Source: Treponema sp.
Lineage (GTDB): Bacteria > Spirochaetota > Spirochaetia > Treponematales > Breznakiellaceae
Direction: 5' to 3'
NCBI GenBank assembly: GCA_031290325.1
Contig: JAITNU010000215.1
Coordinates: 1-22,887 of the forward strand
Length of the DNA stretch: 22,887 nucleotides
This document shows positions 22,741-22,887 of this stretch, piece after piece. The position numbers and the translations under genes were made by a program. Under the pieces are notes generated by a model that was not told the DNA's origin, did no database searches, and saw nothing but the letters and a program-made list of their open reading frames with translations. The stretch's first letter is position 1; each line of letters begins with the position of its first letter.

Positions 22741-22770
22741 CGCGGATTTACGCTGATTAACGCGGATTAT
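22741..22770. repeat. Tandem array of a 10-bp unit, copy 1
   Basis: Three direct 10-bp units, CGCGGATTTA, CGCTGATTAA and CGCGGATTAT, lie head to tail in non-coding sequence. A partial relative (CGCTGATTG) appears again near 22805. This type of CGCGGATTAA-like spacer repeat is seen between genes in various bacteria; its role is not established. Confidence 0.8.
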
Positions 22771-22850
22771 ATACTGCTTTAGTATTGAAAATAACACCGC
22801 GAAACGCTGATTGTAGCATATACCAACCTTTGTATGGAAGCAATTTGAAC

Positions 22851-22880
22851 CACGGATGGACACGGATGGACACTGATATT
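22851..22880. repeat. Tandem array of a 10-bp unit, copy 2
   Basis: Three further 10-bp units, CACGGATGGA twice and CACTGATATT, related to the array at 22741 (shared pattern C-R-C-K-GAT). It starts exactly 110 bp after the first array, so both are in the same 10-bp phase. The window ends seven bases later, so more units may follow. Confidence 0.8.
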
Positions 22881-22887
22881 TTCTTTA

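Noticed and set aside
22678..22863. 61-codon minus-strand frame across the repeat arrays
   Set aside because: No ribosome site or family likeness. Frames across these 10-bp repeats commonly give spurious products.
22741..22880. CRISPR array
   Set aside because: Units are only 10 bp, directly tandem and without unique spacers; no cas genes are in the window.

Overview
The window most likely comes from a spirochaete of the Treponema group, with roughly even base composition (about half G+C by eye). This is inferred from the gene set and order, not from a marker search. The pointers are the mltG-dnaG-rpoD-zinc-ribbon string (dnaG, rpoD and a zinc-ribbon gene are also adjacent in T. pallidum, recalled from memory), treponeme-style lipoproteins, an eight-stranded-barrel-type outer membrane protein, and clan AA protease and Uma2 genes of the kind common in host-associated treponemes such as those of termite guts. 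Most genes are on the minus strand.

Layout. 1-216: the end of a clan AA aspartic protease gene. 237-5516 (minus): a cell-envelope group (barrel protein, propeller-like lipoprotein, formylglycine-generating-enzyme-like lipoprotein) followed by a RarA ATPase fused to a methyltransferase-like domain. 5517-5666: divergent promoters. 5667-9585: a Uma2 nuclease-fold gene, a convergent SPFH/band-7-like membrane protein, then a plus-strand group of a small membrane protein, AroH-type chorismate mutase and a SulP anion transporter. 9573-17185 (minus): the core of the window. A near-consensus promoter drives tRNA-Thr and tRNA-Tyr and is followed by an intrinsic terminator, then ykgJ-like, metallo-beta-lactamase-fold, mltG, dnaG, rpoD and zinc-ribbon genes, and finally the RNase P RNA gene. 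Gaps between these are tiny or absent.

17255-18194 (minus): two overlapping Rrf2-family regulators. One carries the three IscR cluster cysteines and one does not, and a 25-bp palindrome overlaps their promoter. 18231-22306 (minus): threonine synthase, a YchJ-type SEC-C protein and a leucine-rich-repeat/AAA+ ATPase fusion. 22501-22620 (plus): a very basic 39-residue protein with a strong ribosome binding site. 22621-22887: non-coding, with two tandem arrays of a 10-bp unit.

The most interesting points are: (a) the only good promoter upstream of the primase/sigma-factor genes is the tRNA promoter, with an intrinsic terminator directly against the first gene's ribosome binding site; (b) the RNase P RNA gene is wedged between two coding regions, with one strand of its closing helix inside the sulP coding end; (c) the Rrf2 pair and its operator; (d) the LRR-AAA+ fusion; and (e) the small basic gene and the 10-bp repeats. 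No phage, transposase, CRISPR array or complete defence system was found.
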